This document shows, piece by piece, positions 53,724 to 62,487 of a DNA stretch of 64,000 bases; positions within the stretch are counted from its first letter, which is position 1, and each line of letters begins with the position of its first letter. The stretch is from Corallococcus sp. EGB (GTDB lineage: Bacteria > Myxococcota > Myxococcia > Myxococcales > Myxococcaceae): contig NZ_CP079946.1 in the NCBI RefSeq assembly GCF_019968905.1, positions 8,715,356 to 8,779,355 on the forward strand. Reading direction: 5' to 3'. A model generated the notes under the pieces. It ran no database searches and had not been told where the DNA came from. It was given only the letters and a program-made list of their open reading frames with translations. Position numbers and translations under genes: made by a program.

Positions 53724-54097
53724 GTGGACTCCTCGTGAGGGTTCACGGCGCGGGGAGGCGCTCGCGGGGTCGGCCGGCAACGGAGACGTGCGTGCCGGAC
53801 ATTCCCTGTCAGCCGTGGATGTCGTCGCCGCCGGGTCGCAGGGGAGGCGGGCAGGAATGAGAATCCGCGCGGTTGGGCCTGGCGACAGCGGCCCGCGAAT
53901 GTGCCGGAGGGTGGGCACCGCGCGCAGGACGGGCTTCAAGGCTTCCACCCGGAGGCCCGTCCCCGGGGCGCGACAAGTTCCGTCGCCGGGCCTGTCCCGG
54001 CACGTGTCCGAAGGGATGAAGCGGGTGCCCGGAAAACACGAGGGCCGTGTCCCCCGGAACGAGGAACACGGCCCGCGCGTGACGGCGGATGGCGGCT
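53724..54097. other. Intergenic region upstream of the beta-helix gene
   Basis: This 374-base gap holds the leader and promoter of the beta-helix gene and, at its right end, the glutaredoxin terminator. Its reading frames lack coding-like composition. No mobile element or repeat was seen. Confidence 0.4.
54034..54074 (-). terminator. Rho-independent terminator of the glutaredoxin gene
   Basis: GGGCCGTGT and ACACGGCCC pair nine bases around a 15-base loop, and on the minus strand TCGTGTTTTCC follows. It lies 24 bases past the stop at 54098. Confidence 0.7.
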
Positions 54098-54376
54098 TCA
54101 GGGAGCGGCGGAGTCGCGGGCCGCCCGGCCCAGGAGTGCGTCCAGCTCTCCGCGCGCCTCCAGGTCGAACAGGTCATCGCAGCCGCCGATATGGCGGCCC
54201 TCGATGAAGATCTGCGGCACCGTCTGGCTGCCGCAGCGCCGCATCATCTCCTCGTGCCGCGCTTCGTCCGCGCCGACATCCACCTTCTGGAACTCGCAGT
54301 TCTTCTCGTTGAGCAGATCCATGGCCTGCCTCGAGTAGAGGCAGGTGCGCTTCATGTAGACGACGACCTCGGGCAT
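54098..54376 (-). CDS. Glutaredoxin (Grx3-like) with CLYS active site
   Basis: A 92-residue cytosolic thiol oxidoreductase from the ATG at 54376, with AGGAGG seven bases upstream. The fold is that of GrxC: VVVYMKRTCLYSRQAMDLL, the TVPQIFI cis-Pro loop (52-58) and the glutathione-binding GGCDDL (64-69). The active site reads C12-L-Y-S15 instead of C-P-Y-C, so it lacks the second Cys and the usual Pro. It should work, if at all, by the monothiol route or bind an iron-sulfur cluster. It stands 83 bases after the acyltransferase-like gene, perhaps on one transcript. Confidence 0.9.
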   Translation of the reverse strand: MPEVVVYMKRTCLYSRQAMDLLNEKNCEFQKVDVGADEARHEEMMRRCGSQTVPQIFIEGRHIGGCDDLFDLEARGELDALLGRAARDSAAP

Positions 54377-54459
54377 CACGACCTCCTGCGCCAAAGGGTG
54401 GGGACTCGGACCGCGGTCCGACACCCGGCATGAGGCGCTCGCCCGCCTGTCCGCCCTCC

Positions 54460-55599
54460 TCAGCGGGCGACCGGTGCGGCCGCGGGCAGACGCGCGCTGG
54501 TCTCCCGGGCCCGGCCGCGCAGGTCCCATGCGTACAGGGCGCACCACTGGAGCACGGCGGTGAGCACGAACAGCAGCGGCCACAGCGGCGTGTAGTGCAC
54601 GCGCAGCAGGTACAGGCCCACGTAGTACACGTAGAACTGGAGCACGAACGCGAGCAGCGAGTGCCGGCCGATGACGCTCGCCGTGCGCAGGTAGCGCGAC
54701 AGGTATCCGGCCTGCTCCGCGCGCATCAGGAGCCCCAGCAGCGCGAGCACCGTGCCGCCATACAGCGCGATGTAGGCGGGGCCCGGCGGGTACTTCTGCT
54801 GTTGCGACGTGAGCGCCATCAGCGTGTCGAAGCCCGCGCCGTGCCACAGGCGGTGCACCGCGATGTGCAGCACCACCAGCGCGGCGCCGCCCATGGCGAT
54901 GCCCAGCCCCACGATTTCGAAGCGCCGCCCCACGCCCCTGGCGTCCGCGCGGCCCCAGGTCCCCAGCCACTCGCCGAACATGCTGCCCACCAGGTACACG
55001 CCCAGCCACGGCACCACCGGGAAGCTGGAGAGCAGCACGGACAGCTCGAGCTGACCGAAGAAGATCTCCTTGAGCGTGCGGGCCACGACCGACTCCGGCC
55101 ACCAGCCCAGGCTCACCGCCCAGCTCAGCACGAACAGCCCCAGGCCCAGCGCCGCGCGGGCCCGTCCGTTCAAACGCGTCACCATCCAGGGCCCCACGAG
55201 CAGCGCCAGTCCGATGGTGTCCGTCACCGGCAGGATGCGCAGCAAGTACTGGGGCTCGTTCGCCCAGAAGCGGCAGGTGGGCACGATGAGCAGGTGGCCC
55301 GCGGTGAGCAGGAACAGGCCCCGGCGCTGGAGCCGCGCGCGCAGCGCACCGAAGTCGCGGCTGCGCGAGTGCAGCAGCCCCAGCATCAGGCCGCTGATGA
55401 CCATGAAGCCGGGCGTGGCCATCATCGTCAGCAGGTTCATCCGCTCGCGCACGTGCGCGGCCTCACCGCCCAGCGGATAGAGATATGCGTCCGCGAAATG
55501 CGACAGGAACACGAGCAACATCACCGTGCCCCGCATGGCATCCACCGCTTCCAGCCGTCCAGAGGCGGAGCGCGCCCCCGACACCTGCTCGCGCTGCAT
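54460..55599 (-). CDS. Heparan-alpha-glucosaminide N-acetyltransferase-like / acyltransferase membrane protein
   Basis: A 379-residue inner-membrane protein from the ATG at 55599, with AAGGATAT upstream. The N terminus RLEAVDAMRGTVMLLVFLSHFAD fits the opening of DUF1624/DUF418 and acyltransferase-3 type proteins, where Arg and His near the first helix are conserved. About ten helices follow. The motif TPGFMVISGLMLGLLHSRSR is typical of the second helix and loop. Enzymes of this group move acetyl or acyl groups across the membrane onto sugars. The acceptor is unknown. No sugar-pathway genes flank it. Confidence 0.72.
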   Translation of the reverse strand: MQREQVSGARSASGRLEAVDAMRGTVMLLVFLSHFADAYLYPLGGEAAHVRERMNLLTMMATPGFMVISGLMLGLLHSRSRDFGALRARLQRRGLFLLTAGHLLIVPTCRFWANEPQYLLRILPVTDTIGLALLVGPWMVTRLNGRARAALGLGLFVLSWAVSLGWWPESVVARTLKEIFFGQLELSVLLSSFPVVPWLGVYLVGSMFGEWLGTWGRADARGVGRRFEIVGLGIAMGGAALVVLHIAVHRLWHGAGFDTLMALTSQQQKYPPGPAYIALYGGTVLALLGLLMRAEQAGYLSRYLRTASVIGRHSLLAFVLQFYVYYVGLYLLRVHYTPLWPLLFVLTAVLQWCALYAWDLRGRARETSARLPAAAPVAR

Positions 55600-55876
55600 G
55601 GGATATCCTTTCAGAAGAAGGCGCGCGGCGTGGATGGCTTCCCTCCCCCTCGAGCGGATGCCTGCCTTGCGCGCCGGAGGCATGGGATATCACCCCTGCC
55701 CGCAAAGACAAACATTCCGACAAAACACCCTTCCCACTGGAATTCTTGTCGCGCCAAACACCCTGTATGGGTTCAGGCGGGACCCGCATGGGAGGCAGGA
55801 TGACCCGGATGGCTGCCCGGCGAGGGGCCGGGCATCAAGTCGAGAGCGACCGGAGTGGGCGTGCTAGGTAGGAGGC

Positions 55877-58486
55877 ATGTCTCCCCGACGCCCCGAAATC
55901 CTCGCCCCCGCTGGTGACCTGGAGTCGTTGCGCGCCGCCCTGGCCAGTGGCGCGGACGCCGTGTACTTCGGGCTCGATGAAGGCTTCAACGCGCGGGCCC
56001 GCGCGGAGAACTTCTCGCTCGCCCGGCTGCCGGAGACGGTGGGGCTCATCCACCGGGCTGGCGCGCGCGCCTACGTGACGCTGAACACGCTGGTGTTCGA
56101 GCCGGAGCTGCCGGTGGTGGAGCACCTCCTGCGCGGCGTGGCGAAGGCCGGCGTGGACGCGCTCATCGTGCAGGACCCGGCGGTGGCGCTGCTGGCGCGG
56201 GCGGTGTGTCCCCAGTTGGAGCTGCATGCCTCCACGCAGATGACGCTGTCCAGCGCGGAAGGCGCGCGGTTCGCCACGGGGCTGGGCTTCACGCGCATGG
56301 TGGTGCCGCGCGAGCTGTCGGTGGCGGAGATCCGCCGGCTGGCATCCCAGACAGACATCGAGCTGGAGGTCTTCATCCACGGCGCGCTCTGCATGTCATG
56401 GAGCGGCCAGTGCCTCACGAGCGAGGCCTGGGGCGGCCGGTCCGCGAACCGGGGCCAGTGCGCGCAGTCCTGCCGGCTGCCGTACGACCTGGTGGTGGAC
56501 GGCGAGACGCGCGACCTGGGCGAGGTGAAGTACCTGCTCAGCCCCAAGGACCTGGCGGGCGTGCGCGCCGTGCCGGAGCTGGCGGACATCGGCGTGCACA
56601 GCCTGAAGATTGAAGGCCGGCTCAAGGGCCCGGCCTACGTCTCCAGCACGGTGCAGGGCTACCGCCGCTGGCTGGACGGCGTGATGGCGGGCAAGCCCGA
56701 CGCCGCGCGGCTGGCGAAGGACCTGGCGGAGATGTCGCTGTCGTACAGCCGGGGCTTCTCGCACGGGTTCCTGGCGGGGTCCGACCACCAGACGCTGGTG
56801 GAGGGGAGATTCCCGAAGCACCGCGGGCTGTACCTGGGCCGCGTGCGGGCGGTGTCGGGCAAGGACGTGCTGGTGGCGCCGGACGACCGGCCGTGGACGG
56901 GCGCGCTGGGCCTGGGCGACGAGCGCCCGGAGGCCCCGGCGGGCACGGTGTCCGCGCCGCTCACGGGCGAGCCCGACCCCGCGGACGTGGATCCGCGCCC
57001 GGGCATGGGCGTGGTGTTCGACGCGGGCGCGCCGGAGGACAAGCACGAGCCGGGCGGCCCCATCTTCCGCGTGGAGCGTGAAGGCGACGCGTGGGTGCTG
57101 GGCTTCGGGCATCCCGGGCCCGACCTGGGCCGCGTGGCGCCGGGGCAGCGCGTGTGGCTGAACAGCGATCCGGCGCTCGCGCGGCGCACGGGAGAGCTGC
57201 TCGCGCAGGGTGAGCCCGAGGGCCGCATCCCGGTGTCGCTGGTGGTGTCCGGCTCGGAGGGCACGCCGCTGCGCGTGCGGATGAGCACCGGGAAGTTCAC
57301 GCGCGAGGCCGTGGGCACGACGGTGCTCGCGCCGTCGCGGGGCGCGGGTGTGGACGCGGCGCTGCTCAAGGACAAGCTGGCCGCGCTGGGCGGGACGTCG
57401 TTCCACCTGGCGGAGCTGGACGCGTCCGGGCTGGCGCCAGGGCTGCACCTGCCGGTGTCGGAGCTGAAGGCGCTGCGGCGGCAGTTGGTGACGGAGCTGA
57501 CGGCCGACGTGGAGCGTGGCCCCGCGCGGACGGTGAGCGAGGAGGCGGTGGAGACCGGCGTGCGTGACGCCCTGCTGGCGAAGGTGGCGTCGCGGCCGGC
57601 GGAGGAGGCGCCCTGCTTGCTGCCGTTGTGCCGCAACGACGCGCAGCTGGAGGCGGTCATCGCGGCCGGGCTGCGCGAGGTGGAGCTGGATTGGATGGAG
57701 ATGGTGGGGCTCCAGAAAGCGGTGGAGCGGGCGCGGGCGGCGGGGCTGCGCGTCACCATCGCCACGGTGCGCGTGCAGAAGCCGGGCGAGGAGGGCTACG
57801 ACACGCGCCTGGACCGGCTGCGGCCGGACGCGGTGCTGGTGCGCCACTGGGGCGCGATGATGCACTTCCTGGAGCAGCCGGCGGGGGCATCGCGGCCGGT
57901 GCTGCACGGGGACTTCTCGCTGAACGTCACCAACTCGCTGACCGCGGCGCACCTGTTGGGGCTGGGGTTGGACACGCTGACGGTGTCGCACGACCTGGAT
58001 TCGGAGCAGCTGTTCGCGCTGCTGGAGCAGGCGCCGGCGCACCGGTTCGCGGTGGCGCTGCACCACCACATCGCCACGTTCCATACGGAGCACTGCGTGT
58101 ACTCGCATACGCTGTCCAACGGGCGCGACTACAAGACGTGTGGAAGGCCGTGTGAGAAGCACGCCATCGCGCTGAAGGACCGGCTGGGGCTGGAGCACCC
58201 GGTCATCGTGGACGTGGGTTGCCGCAACACGGTGTTCAACGCGCAGGCGCAGAGCGCGGCGTCGCTGGTGCCCCGGCTGCTGGAGCGCGGCGTGCGGCGC
58301 TTCCGCGTGGAGTTCGTGCGCGAGACGCGCGAGGAGGCGGCGCGGGTGCTGGGCGCGTATCAGGAGCTGCTCGCGGGCCGGCTGTCGCCCGCGGAGGCGG
58401 TGAAGCGCGCGGCGGTGCACGAGCAGTTCGGCGTCACGCGCGGCACGATGCAGGTGCTCAAGCACCCGGCGGCGAACGCGCGCTGA
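55877..58486 (+). CDS. Peptidase U32 family protein (RlhA/collagenase-like, with DUF3656)
   Basis: An 869-residue cytosolic protein. The first 330 residues are the U32 TIM-barrel-like catalytic domain: PEILAPAGDLESLRAAL, then the signature EVFIHGALCMSWSGQC with Cys172 and Cys179. Two more cysteines follow in RGQCAQSC, a set that could hold an iron-sulfur cluster as in TrhP and RlhA. A DUF3656-like region follows, then a C-terminal domain with HTEHCVYSHTLSNGRDYKTC and PCEKHAIALKD. RlhA relatives hydroxylate 23S rRNA C2501 with prephenate-derived cofactors, and others hydroxylate tRNA; a protease role is doubtful. Single gene, strong codon bias. Confidence 0.88.
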   Translation: MSPRRPEILAPAGDLESLRAALASGADAVYFGLDEGFNARARAENFSLARLPETVGLIHRAGARAYVTLNTLVFEPELPVVEHLLRGVAKAGVDALIVQDPAVALLARAVCPQLELHASTQMTLSSAEGARFATGLGFTRMVVPRELSVAEIRRLASQTDIELEVFIHGALCMSWSGQCLTSEAWGGRSANRGQCAQSCRLPYDLVVDGETRDLGEVKYLLSPKDLAGVRAVPELADIGVHSLKIEGRLKGPAYVSSTVQGYRRWLDGVMAGKPDAARLAKDLAEMSLSYSRGFSHGFLAGSDHQTLVEGRFPKHRGLYLGRVRAVSGKDVLVAPDDRPWTGALGLGDERPEAPAGTVSAPLTGEPDPADVDPRPGMGVVFDAGAPEDKHEPGGPIFRVEREGDAWVLGFGHPGPDLGRVAPGQRVWLNSDPALARRTGELLAQGEPEGRIPVSLVVSGSEGTPLRVRMSTGKFTREAVGTTVLAPSRGAGVDAALLKDKLAALGGTSFHLAELDASGLAPGLHLPVSELKALRRQLVTELTADVERGPARTVSEEAVETGVRDALLAKVASRPAEEAPCLLPLCRNDAQLEAVIAAGLREVELDWMEMVGLQKAVERARAAGLRVTIATVRVQKPGEEGYDTRLDRLRPDAVLVRHWGAMMHFLEQPAGASRPVLHGDFSLNVTNSLTAAHLLGLGLDTLTVSHDLDSEQLFALLEQAPAHRFAVALHHHIATFHTEHCVYSHTLSNGRDYKTCGRPCEKHAIALKDRLGLEHPVIVDVGCRNTVFNAQAQSAASLVPRLLERGVRRFRVEFVRETREEAARVLGAYQELLAGRLSPAEAVKRAAVHEQFGVTRGTMQVLKHPAANAR

Positions 58487-58569
58487 GACGCAGTGTGCGT
58501 CAGGGTCGCATTGTCCGTGCGACGCCCGGCCTCCTAGACTCGATGTCCCCCCTTTCCAAGGACATCGGG

Positions 58570-58902
58570 ATGAGCATGAACAAGCTGCGTGGTCTGGTGA
58601 TGTTCGCTGCGCTGGGTTTCGGCGCGCTCGTCGGCTGTGGTGGTGTGGCGGACGGCTCGGAGCTGGAGACGGCTTCGGTGGAGCAGGACCTGAAGCAGTG
58701 CTGGAGCAACGACGACTGTCCGGTCGGCCAGGGCTGCATCAACTCGGCGTGTCGCCCCACGCCGGTGGATGGAATTCCCTGCGGCATCATGGACCCCGCC
58801 ACGGGCGAGATGGCCAGCACCACGTACTGCTCCTCGACGCAGATCTGCTGCCTGAACACGGGCAGCTGCGTGAGCAATTACACCCAGTGCAACGCCCTGT
58901 AG
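58570..58902 (+). CDS. Small Cys-rich lipoprotein
   Basis: A 110-residue lipoprotein starts at the ATG at 58570 (AAGGA eight bases upstream); ATG 58543 is an in-frame alternative. The signal is followed by a LVGC lipobox (Cys23). The mature protein has ten further cysteines in QCWSNDDCPVGQGCINSAC, PCGI, TYCSSTQICC, GSCVSNYTQC, which fits a DKK- or EGF-like knot stabilised by disulfides. Many such short proteins are present in myxobacteria. Function is unknown. A terminator follows. Confidence 0.75.
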   Translation: MSMNKLRGLVMFAALGFGALVGCGGVADGSELETASVEQDLKQCWSNDDCPVGQGCINSACRPTPVDGIPCGIMDPATGEMASTTYCSSTQICCLNTGSCVSNYTQCNAL

Positions 58903-58920
58903 GACGCCACTGACACCATG

Positions 58921-58953
58921 AGGGGCCGGGCTCCTACTTCGAGCCCTGCCCCT
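58921..58953 (+). terminator. Hairpin terminator of the Cys-rich lipoprotein gene
   Basis: AGGGGC-c-GGGCTC and GAGCCC-t-GCCCCT form a 12-pair stem with a C/T mismatch around a seven-base loop, followed by CTGTTCGTTC. It ends eight bases before the convergent membrane gene stop. Confidence 0.68.
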
Positions 58954-58961
58954 CTGTTCGT

Positions 58962-59954
58962 TCAGGCGATGTGAAGCACGTCCCACTTGGAGGAAGCGCT
59001 TCGCAGCCAACGCACTCTCAGGAGCGCGAACAGCAGCGTCATCGCGGCGAACCATGCCCAGGAGTTGGGCTCAAGCCCGATGAATGTCTGCTCACCATGT
59101 TCCATCAGGCCGCCATCCATCCAGATGAGGAACTTCATGCCGAGCAGCAGCGGGCCCATGCAGAGGGCCGCGACGCTGATCCACGACAACAGGTCCCGGA
59201 TGGCTGGGACGAAGCCCCGAGACGACCGTACCGCCACCTTCACGACATCCAGGGGGGAGCAGTCCATTCGTCGCCACAAGGCGAGCAGAAGCCATCCTGC
59301 CGTGGCGAACACCGCGATCGTCACGAGACCCCAATACCCGAGGCGATCCAGGCCCAGGAGAAGTTCCATCGGAGAAGGCGGCGGTCCCCACTGGAAGTAT
59401 TCATCTACCCCTATCCGCGAGCCGAACCCCCAGATGATGTGCTGGCCGAACAGGACGGGGCCCGCGAAGATGACCACCACTCCCAGCCAGCCCAGCAGGT
59501 CTCCCAAACGTTGACGCAGGCGGATGCGGACGGGCATCGCTTCACGGGCCACACGCGCCCCCCATCCCGACCAGCGCACCAGGGGCACCACGGCACAGGC
59601 AGCGAGGATGACGATTCCGCAGCAGACGGTCTCGACACTCCAAGGCTCAGGAAAAGGCTCGGACTCATGTGAAACAGCCCATCGGATGTCGCCTACGACC
59701 TGGACCAGGAGCATCAGCAGCGGGCCCATGAAGGCCGCCGCCACGCAGGCCCACGCCATGAACTCCCGGGCGCTCGAGAACCGGGTCCAGGGGGATGACG
59801 CCTTCAGGCTCAGGACGTCATGGCCGTCACGGGGCCCTCGCCTCAACCAGAGGACGAGTGGCAACGCGACCCAGAGCAGCAAGAACAACATCGGCCAGAA
59901 GAGGCCTGCGAACGACAGCTGCGGTGGCGCATCGTCGGTGAGCGTGAACTGCAT
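58962..59954 (-). CDS. Membrane protein with three internal repeats, unknown function
   Basis: A 330-residue protein with about seven hydrophobic helices. The sequence repeats a two-helix unit three times: SAREFMAWACVAAAFMGPLL, then LGDLLGWLGVVVIFAGPVLF, then IRDLLSWISVAALCMGPLLL. Each has the pattern hydrophobic-W-hydrophobic-GPxL, followed by a periplasmic loop and a helix ending in Arg (LVRWSGWGAR, LLALWRRM, LLRVRWLR). No catalytic motif is known to me. Codon use is slightly less biased than in neighbours (more AT-ending codons), which could mean recent acquisition. Function unknown. Confidence 0.62.
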   Translation of the reverse strand: MQFTLTDDAPPQLSFAGLFWPMLFLLLWVALPLVLWLRRGPRDGHDVLSLKASSPWTRFSSAREFMAWACVAAAFMGPLLMLLVQVVGDIRWAVSHESEPFPEPWSVETVCCGIVILAACAVVPLVRWSGWGARVAREAMPVRIRLRQRLGDLLGWLGVVVIFAGPVLFGQHIIWGFGSRIGVDEYFQWGPPPSPMELLLGLDRLGYWGLVTIAVFATAGWLLLALWRRMDCSPLDVVKVAVRSSRGFVPAIRDLLSWISVAALCMGPLLLGMKFLIWMDGGLMEHGEQTFIGLEPNSWAWFAAMTLLFALLRVRWLRSASSKWDVLHIA

Positions 59955-59988
59955 GGGGCACCCTCCTGCCCCCCGCAGCCTACCACAG

Positions 59989-60735
59989 TCAGGCTGCGGC
60001 CGCGGGCGGGGGCGCCGGGTTCGTCTCCACGAGGTTCACCGGCTCTCCGTCCTCGCCCAGCACCACCGGGGCGATGCCCAGCTTGCGCTCCACCAGCGCG
60101 TGCCCCAGGTAGACGAGCGGCGTCAGGCCGATGGCCACCAGCAGCTTCACCGCGTACGAGGTGAAGATGATCCGGAAGATGACGTTCTGGGGCAGCACGC
60201 CCGTCCACGCGACGAACTGCACCACCATCGTGTCGATGAGCTGCGACACCACCGTGGAGCCCGTGGCGCGCAGCCAGAGCATCCGGTTGTTCGTGATGCG
60301 CTTGAGCAGGTTGAAGACCGAGATGTCCAGGAACTGGGCCACCAGGTACGCCACCATCGACGCCATCAGGATGCGCTGCGAGCCGCCGAACACGTTGTTG
60401 AACGACGCCGCCACCGTCCCGCTGTAGTCCTTCGCCTCCGTCATCGGCGCCCACGGAATCTGGCCCGCCAGCGCGATGATCACGAACGTGAAGATGGCCA
60501 TGAAGAAGCCCACCCACGTCACGAACCGCGCGACCCGCTTGCCGTAGAACTCGTTGAGGATGTCCGTCAGCAGGAACGTCACCGGGAACGGCAACATGCC
60601 CGCCGACATCACCGCCACCACCGGGCCCAGGTGCACCTCGAACAGCTTCGCGCCAATGATGTCGCCCACCACCAGCGAGGTGATGAACACCCCCGCGAGC
60701 ACCATGAAAAGCTGAATCCGCCGGTCCAGGGTCAT
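59989..60735 (-). CDS. Queuosine precursor transporter (YhhQ/VUT family)
   Basis: A 248-residue inner-membrane protein of the DUF165 family, which imports the queuosine precursors preQ0 or preQ1. Six hydrophobic helices are interspersed with family motifs: TSLVVGDIIGAKLFEV, PFPVTFLLTDILNEFYGKRVAR (landmark near 50-71), SQLIDTMVVQFVAW and IFRIIFTSYAVKLLVA. The FPVTFLLTDILNEFYG motif is diagnostic. A Pro/Ala tail ends the protein. Queuosine biosynthesis genes are not next to it, consistent with salvage. It is on the same strand as the FolB gene but 77 bases apart. Confidence 0.93.
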   Translation of the reverse strand: MTLDRRIQLFMVLAGVFITSLVVGDIIGAKLFEVHLGPVVAVMSAGMLPFPVTFLLTDILNEFYGKRVARFVTWVGFFMAIFTFVIIALAGQIPWAPMTEAKDYSGTVAASFNNVFGGSQRILMASMVAYLVAQFLDISVFNLLKRITNNRMLWLRATGSTVVSQLIDTMVVQFVAWTGVLPQNVIFRIIFTSYAVKLLVAIGLTPLVYLGHALVERKLGIAPVVLGEDGEPVNLVETNPAPPPAAAA

Positions 60736-60812
60736 CCGAATGCGTCCTTCGCGAACGAGGCGCCTCTACTGCTAGCACACCCGCCCGCCCCCGTCGCTTG
60801 GCCGCCCGGGGT

Positions 60813-61604
60813 CTACTCGGGCAGGTAATACAACGTGCCCGGCCCCACGGGCGGCCTCTCCCCGAAACCGCCTCCCCCGGCGAGCACCAGCCGCGGCCGG
60901 TACACCCCCAACACCGTCTGCTCCGTGCCCGTCGGGTTGTCGTAGCCGTGGCCGAAGACGCCCGGCCCGCTGAACGCCATCCCCCGCCCCACCGGCTGTC
61001 CTTCGAGCTGCAACCCCGCGCCCAGCACCAGCTCCATGCCCTCCGTGTGCCCGTCCGCGCGCGGCGGGATGGCTCCGCCCGGCTCCACCCGCAGCCGGTA
61101 CACGCCATACGTCGCGCCCTCGTGGATGACGTCCACGTAGCCAAAGGACTTCGTCTCCGTCCGGTACACCATCTCCTCGGCGGTCCGGTGCACCTGGAGC
61201 GACGGGATGGCCCAGCCCGTCAGCGCCTCCGGCTTGGTGACCCGCACCGTGGCGGCGTACAGCGGCGCGTGCGGCGCGGCGTCCGTGGGCGGCGCCAGCA
61301 GGTAGCGGCACACCGCCTCCGCCGCGGACTCCAACAACTCGAAGCGGCACGCATCCAGCAGGAAGCGCAGCTCACCGGCCAGCCGCCCGTAGTGCACGGT
61401 GTTCGCAAGCCTTCCGCCCACCGCCGCCTGCCGCGCGTCCAGGAAGAGCGCCACGTCCAGGCGCAGGGGCTGCGGCTTCACGCGCTCGCGGTTGTAGATG
61501 CCCACGATGACGTCCACCGTGAGCCCGCGCAGCTCCATCACGTCCAACGGACGGCCCTGCGCGTCGGTGACCACGGGGTGGCTCCACGCCGGCTCCTGGC
61601 TCAC
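60813..61604 (-). CDS. FolB-like dihydroneopterin aldolase fused to a cupin-like domain
   Basis: A 263-residue cytosolic protein. Residues about 20-130 are a FolB/tunnelling fold: LRGLTVDVIVGIYNRERVKP with the conserved Glu, VALFLDARQAAVGGRLANTV with the HYGRLAGEL stretch, and the catalytic-type Lys in VRVTKPEAL. FolB makes 6-hydroxymethyl-dihydropterin for folate. From about 150 a cupin-like beta-barrel follows (YGVYRLRVEPGGAIPPRADGHTEGMELVLGAG, with His and Glu as possible metal ligands). The fusion is not standard. It overlaps the SDR gene by four bases, and both face the same way. Confidence 0.85.
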   Translation of the reverse strand: MSQEPAWSHPVVTDAQGRPLDVMELRGLTVDVIVGIYNRERVKPQPLRLDVALFLDARQAAVGGRLANTVHYGRLAGELRFLLDACRFELLESAAEAVCRYLLAPPTDAAPHAPLYAATVRVTKPEALTGWAIPSLQVHRTAEEMVYRTETKSFGYVDVIHEGATYGVYRLRVEPGGAIPPRADGHTEGMELVLGAGLQLEGQPVGRGMAFSGPGVFGHGYDNPTGTEQTVLGVYRPRLVLAGGGGFGERPPVGPGTLYYLPE

Positions 61605-62326
61605 AGCTGCGCGCTCCTTCCACCATCCACGGCGATGACCTGTCCGGTGAGGTACGGCGCCTCGCGCGCGAGGAACACCACCGTGCGCGCCACGTCCTCC
61701 ACGCTGCCCTCGCGGCCCATGGGCACGCGCTCGAGGACCTCCTTGCGCGCGGCTTCGTCGAAGTGCTCCGGGAACGCCACCACGCCCGGCGAGATGGCGT
61801 TGACGCGCACGTGCGGCGCCAGCTCCACCGCGAGCGCGCGCGTCAGCATCACGAGCCCCGCCTTGCTCACCGAGTAGTGCGCGTAGTGGCTCACCGCCCG
61901 CTCCCCACCGATGTCGGTGAGGTGCACCACCAGCGGGTCCTTCCCCGCACGCAGCGACGGCAGCAGCGCCTGCGTGAGGAAGAAGGGCGCGTCCACGTTC
62001 ACGGCCTGCATGCGGCGGTACTGCTCGCGCGTCACGTCCGCGAAGTCCACCCGTTCATAGAGCCCCGCGTTGTGGACGACCACGTCCAGCGCGGGGTGCG
62101 CCTCGCGGACCCGGGCGCCCAGCGCGTCCACGGCCTGCGCGTCGGAGAGGTCTCCGCTGTAGAGCGTGACGTCGCGGCCCAGCGCGCGCAGTTCGTGCGC
62201 CAGCGCCTCCAGCGGTTCCATGGAACGGTTCGCGTGAAGCGCCAGGTCGTAGCCGGCGCGGCCGAGCGCTCGCGCCACCGCGCTTCCAACGCGCACGCCC
62301 GCGCCCGTGATGAATGCGGTCCCCAT
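61601..62326 (-). CDS. Short-chain dehydrogenase, pteridine-reductase-like
   Basis: A 241-residue NAD(P)H-dependent SDR from the ATG at 62326. It has the Rossmann motif FITGAGVRVGSAVARALG (residues 5-22), NAG at VVVHNAGLY, and the Tyr-Lys pair in YAHYSVSKAGLVML. Catalytic Ser appears replaced: the usual Ser position reads LTDIGGERAVSHYA. The C-terminal half ends LTGQVIAVDGGRSAQL. The R in GAGVRVG and the ADNAG region resemble FolM and PTR1 pteridine reductases. Coupling to FolB makes a dihydropterin or dihydrofolate substrate likely (inference). Confidence 0.86.
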   Translation of the reverse strand: MGTAFITGAGVRVGSAVARALGRAGYDLALHANRSMEPLEALAHELRALGRDVTLYSGDLSDAQAVDALGARVREAHPALDVVVHNAGLYERVDFADVTREQYRRMQAVNVDAPFFLTQALLPSLRAGKDPLVVHLTDIGGERAVSHYAHYSVSKAGLVMLTRALAVELAPHVRVNAISPGVVAFPEHFDEAARKEVLERVPMGREGSVEDVARTVVFLAREAPYLTGQVIAVDGGRSAQL

Positions 62327-62389
62327 ATGCGGGCCCTGCCTAACAGGCCCGCCCGCGAAAGGCACCCGGCGCCTTCACGCACGAAACAC

Positions 62390-62433
62390 CGCGGGGCGAC
62401 ACCCGGAGTCCCCACTCCAGGCGCCGCCCCGCG
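62390..62433 (-). terminator. Hairpin between the WVP-rich gene and the SDR gene
   Basis: CGCGGGGCG and CGCCCCGCG form a nine-bp stem with a smaller GGAGT-CCCC-ACTCC hairpin nested inside. On the minus strand the tail is GTGTTTCG. Placement past the stop at 62488 supports termination, though the T-run is short. Confidence 0.5.
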
Positions 62434-62487
62434 TTGTTCCCCTGCTTCCCCTCTGCGTCGTTCGTCCCCTTCGTCTCCTCTGGCTGG

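Noticed and set aside
56396..58465. A 689-residue minus-strand open frame opposite the U32 protein
   Set aside because: It lacks any recognisable domain and mirrors the U32 codons.
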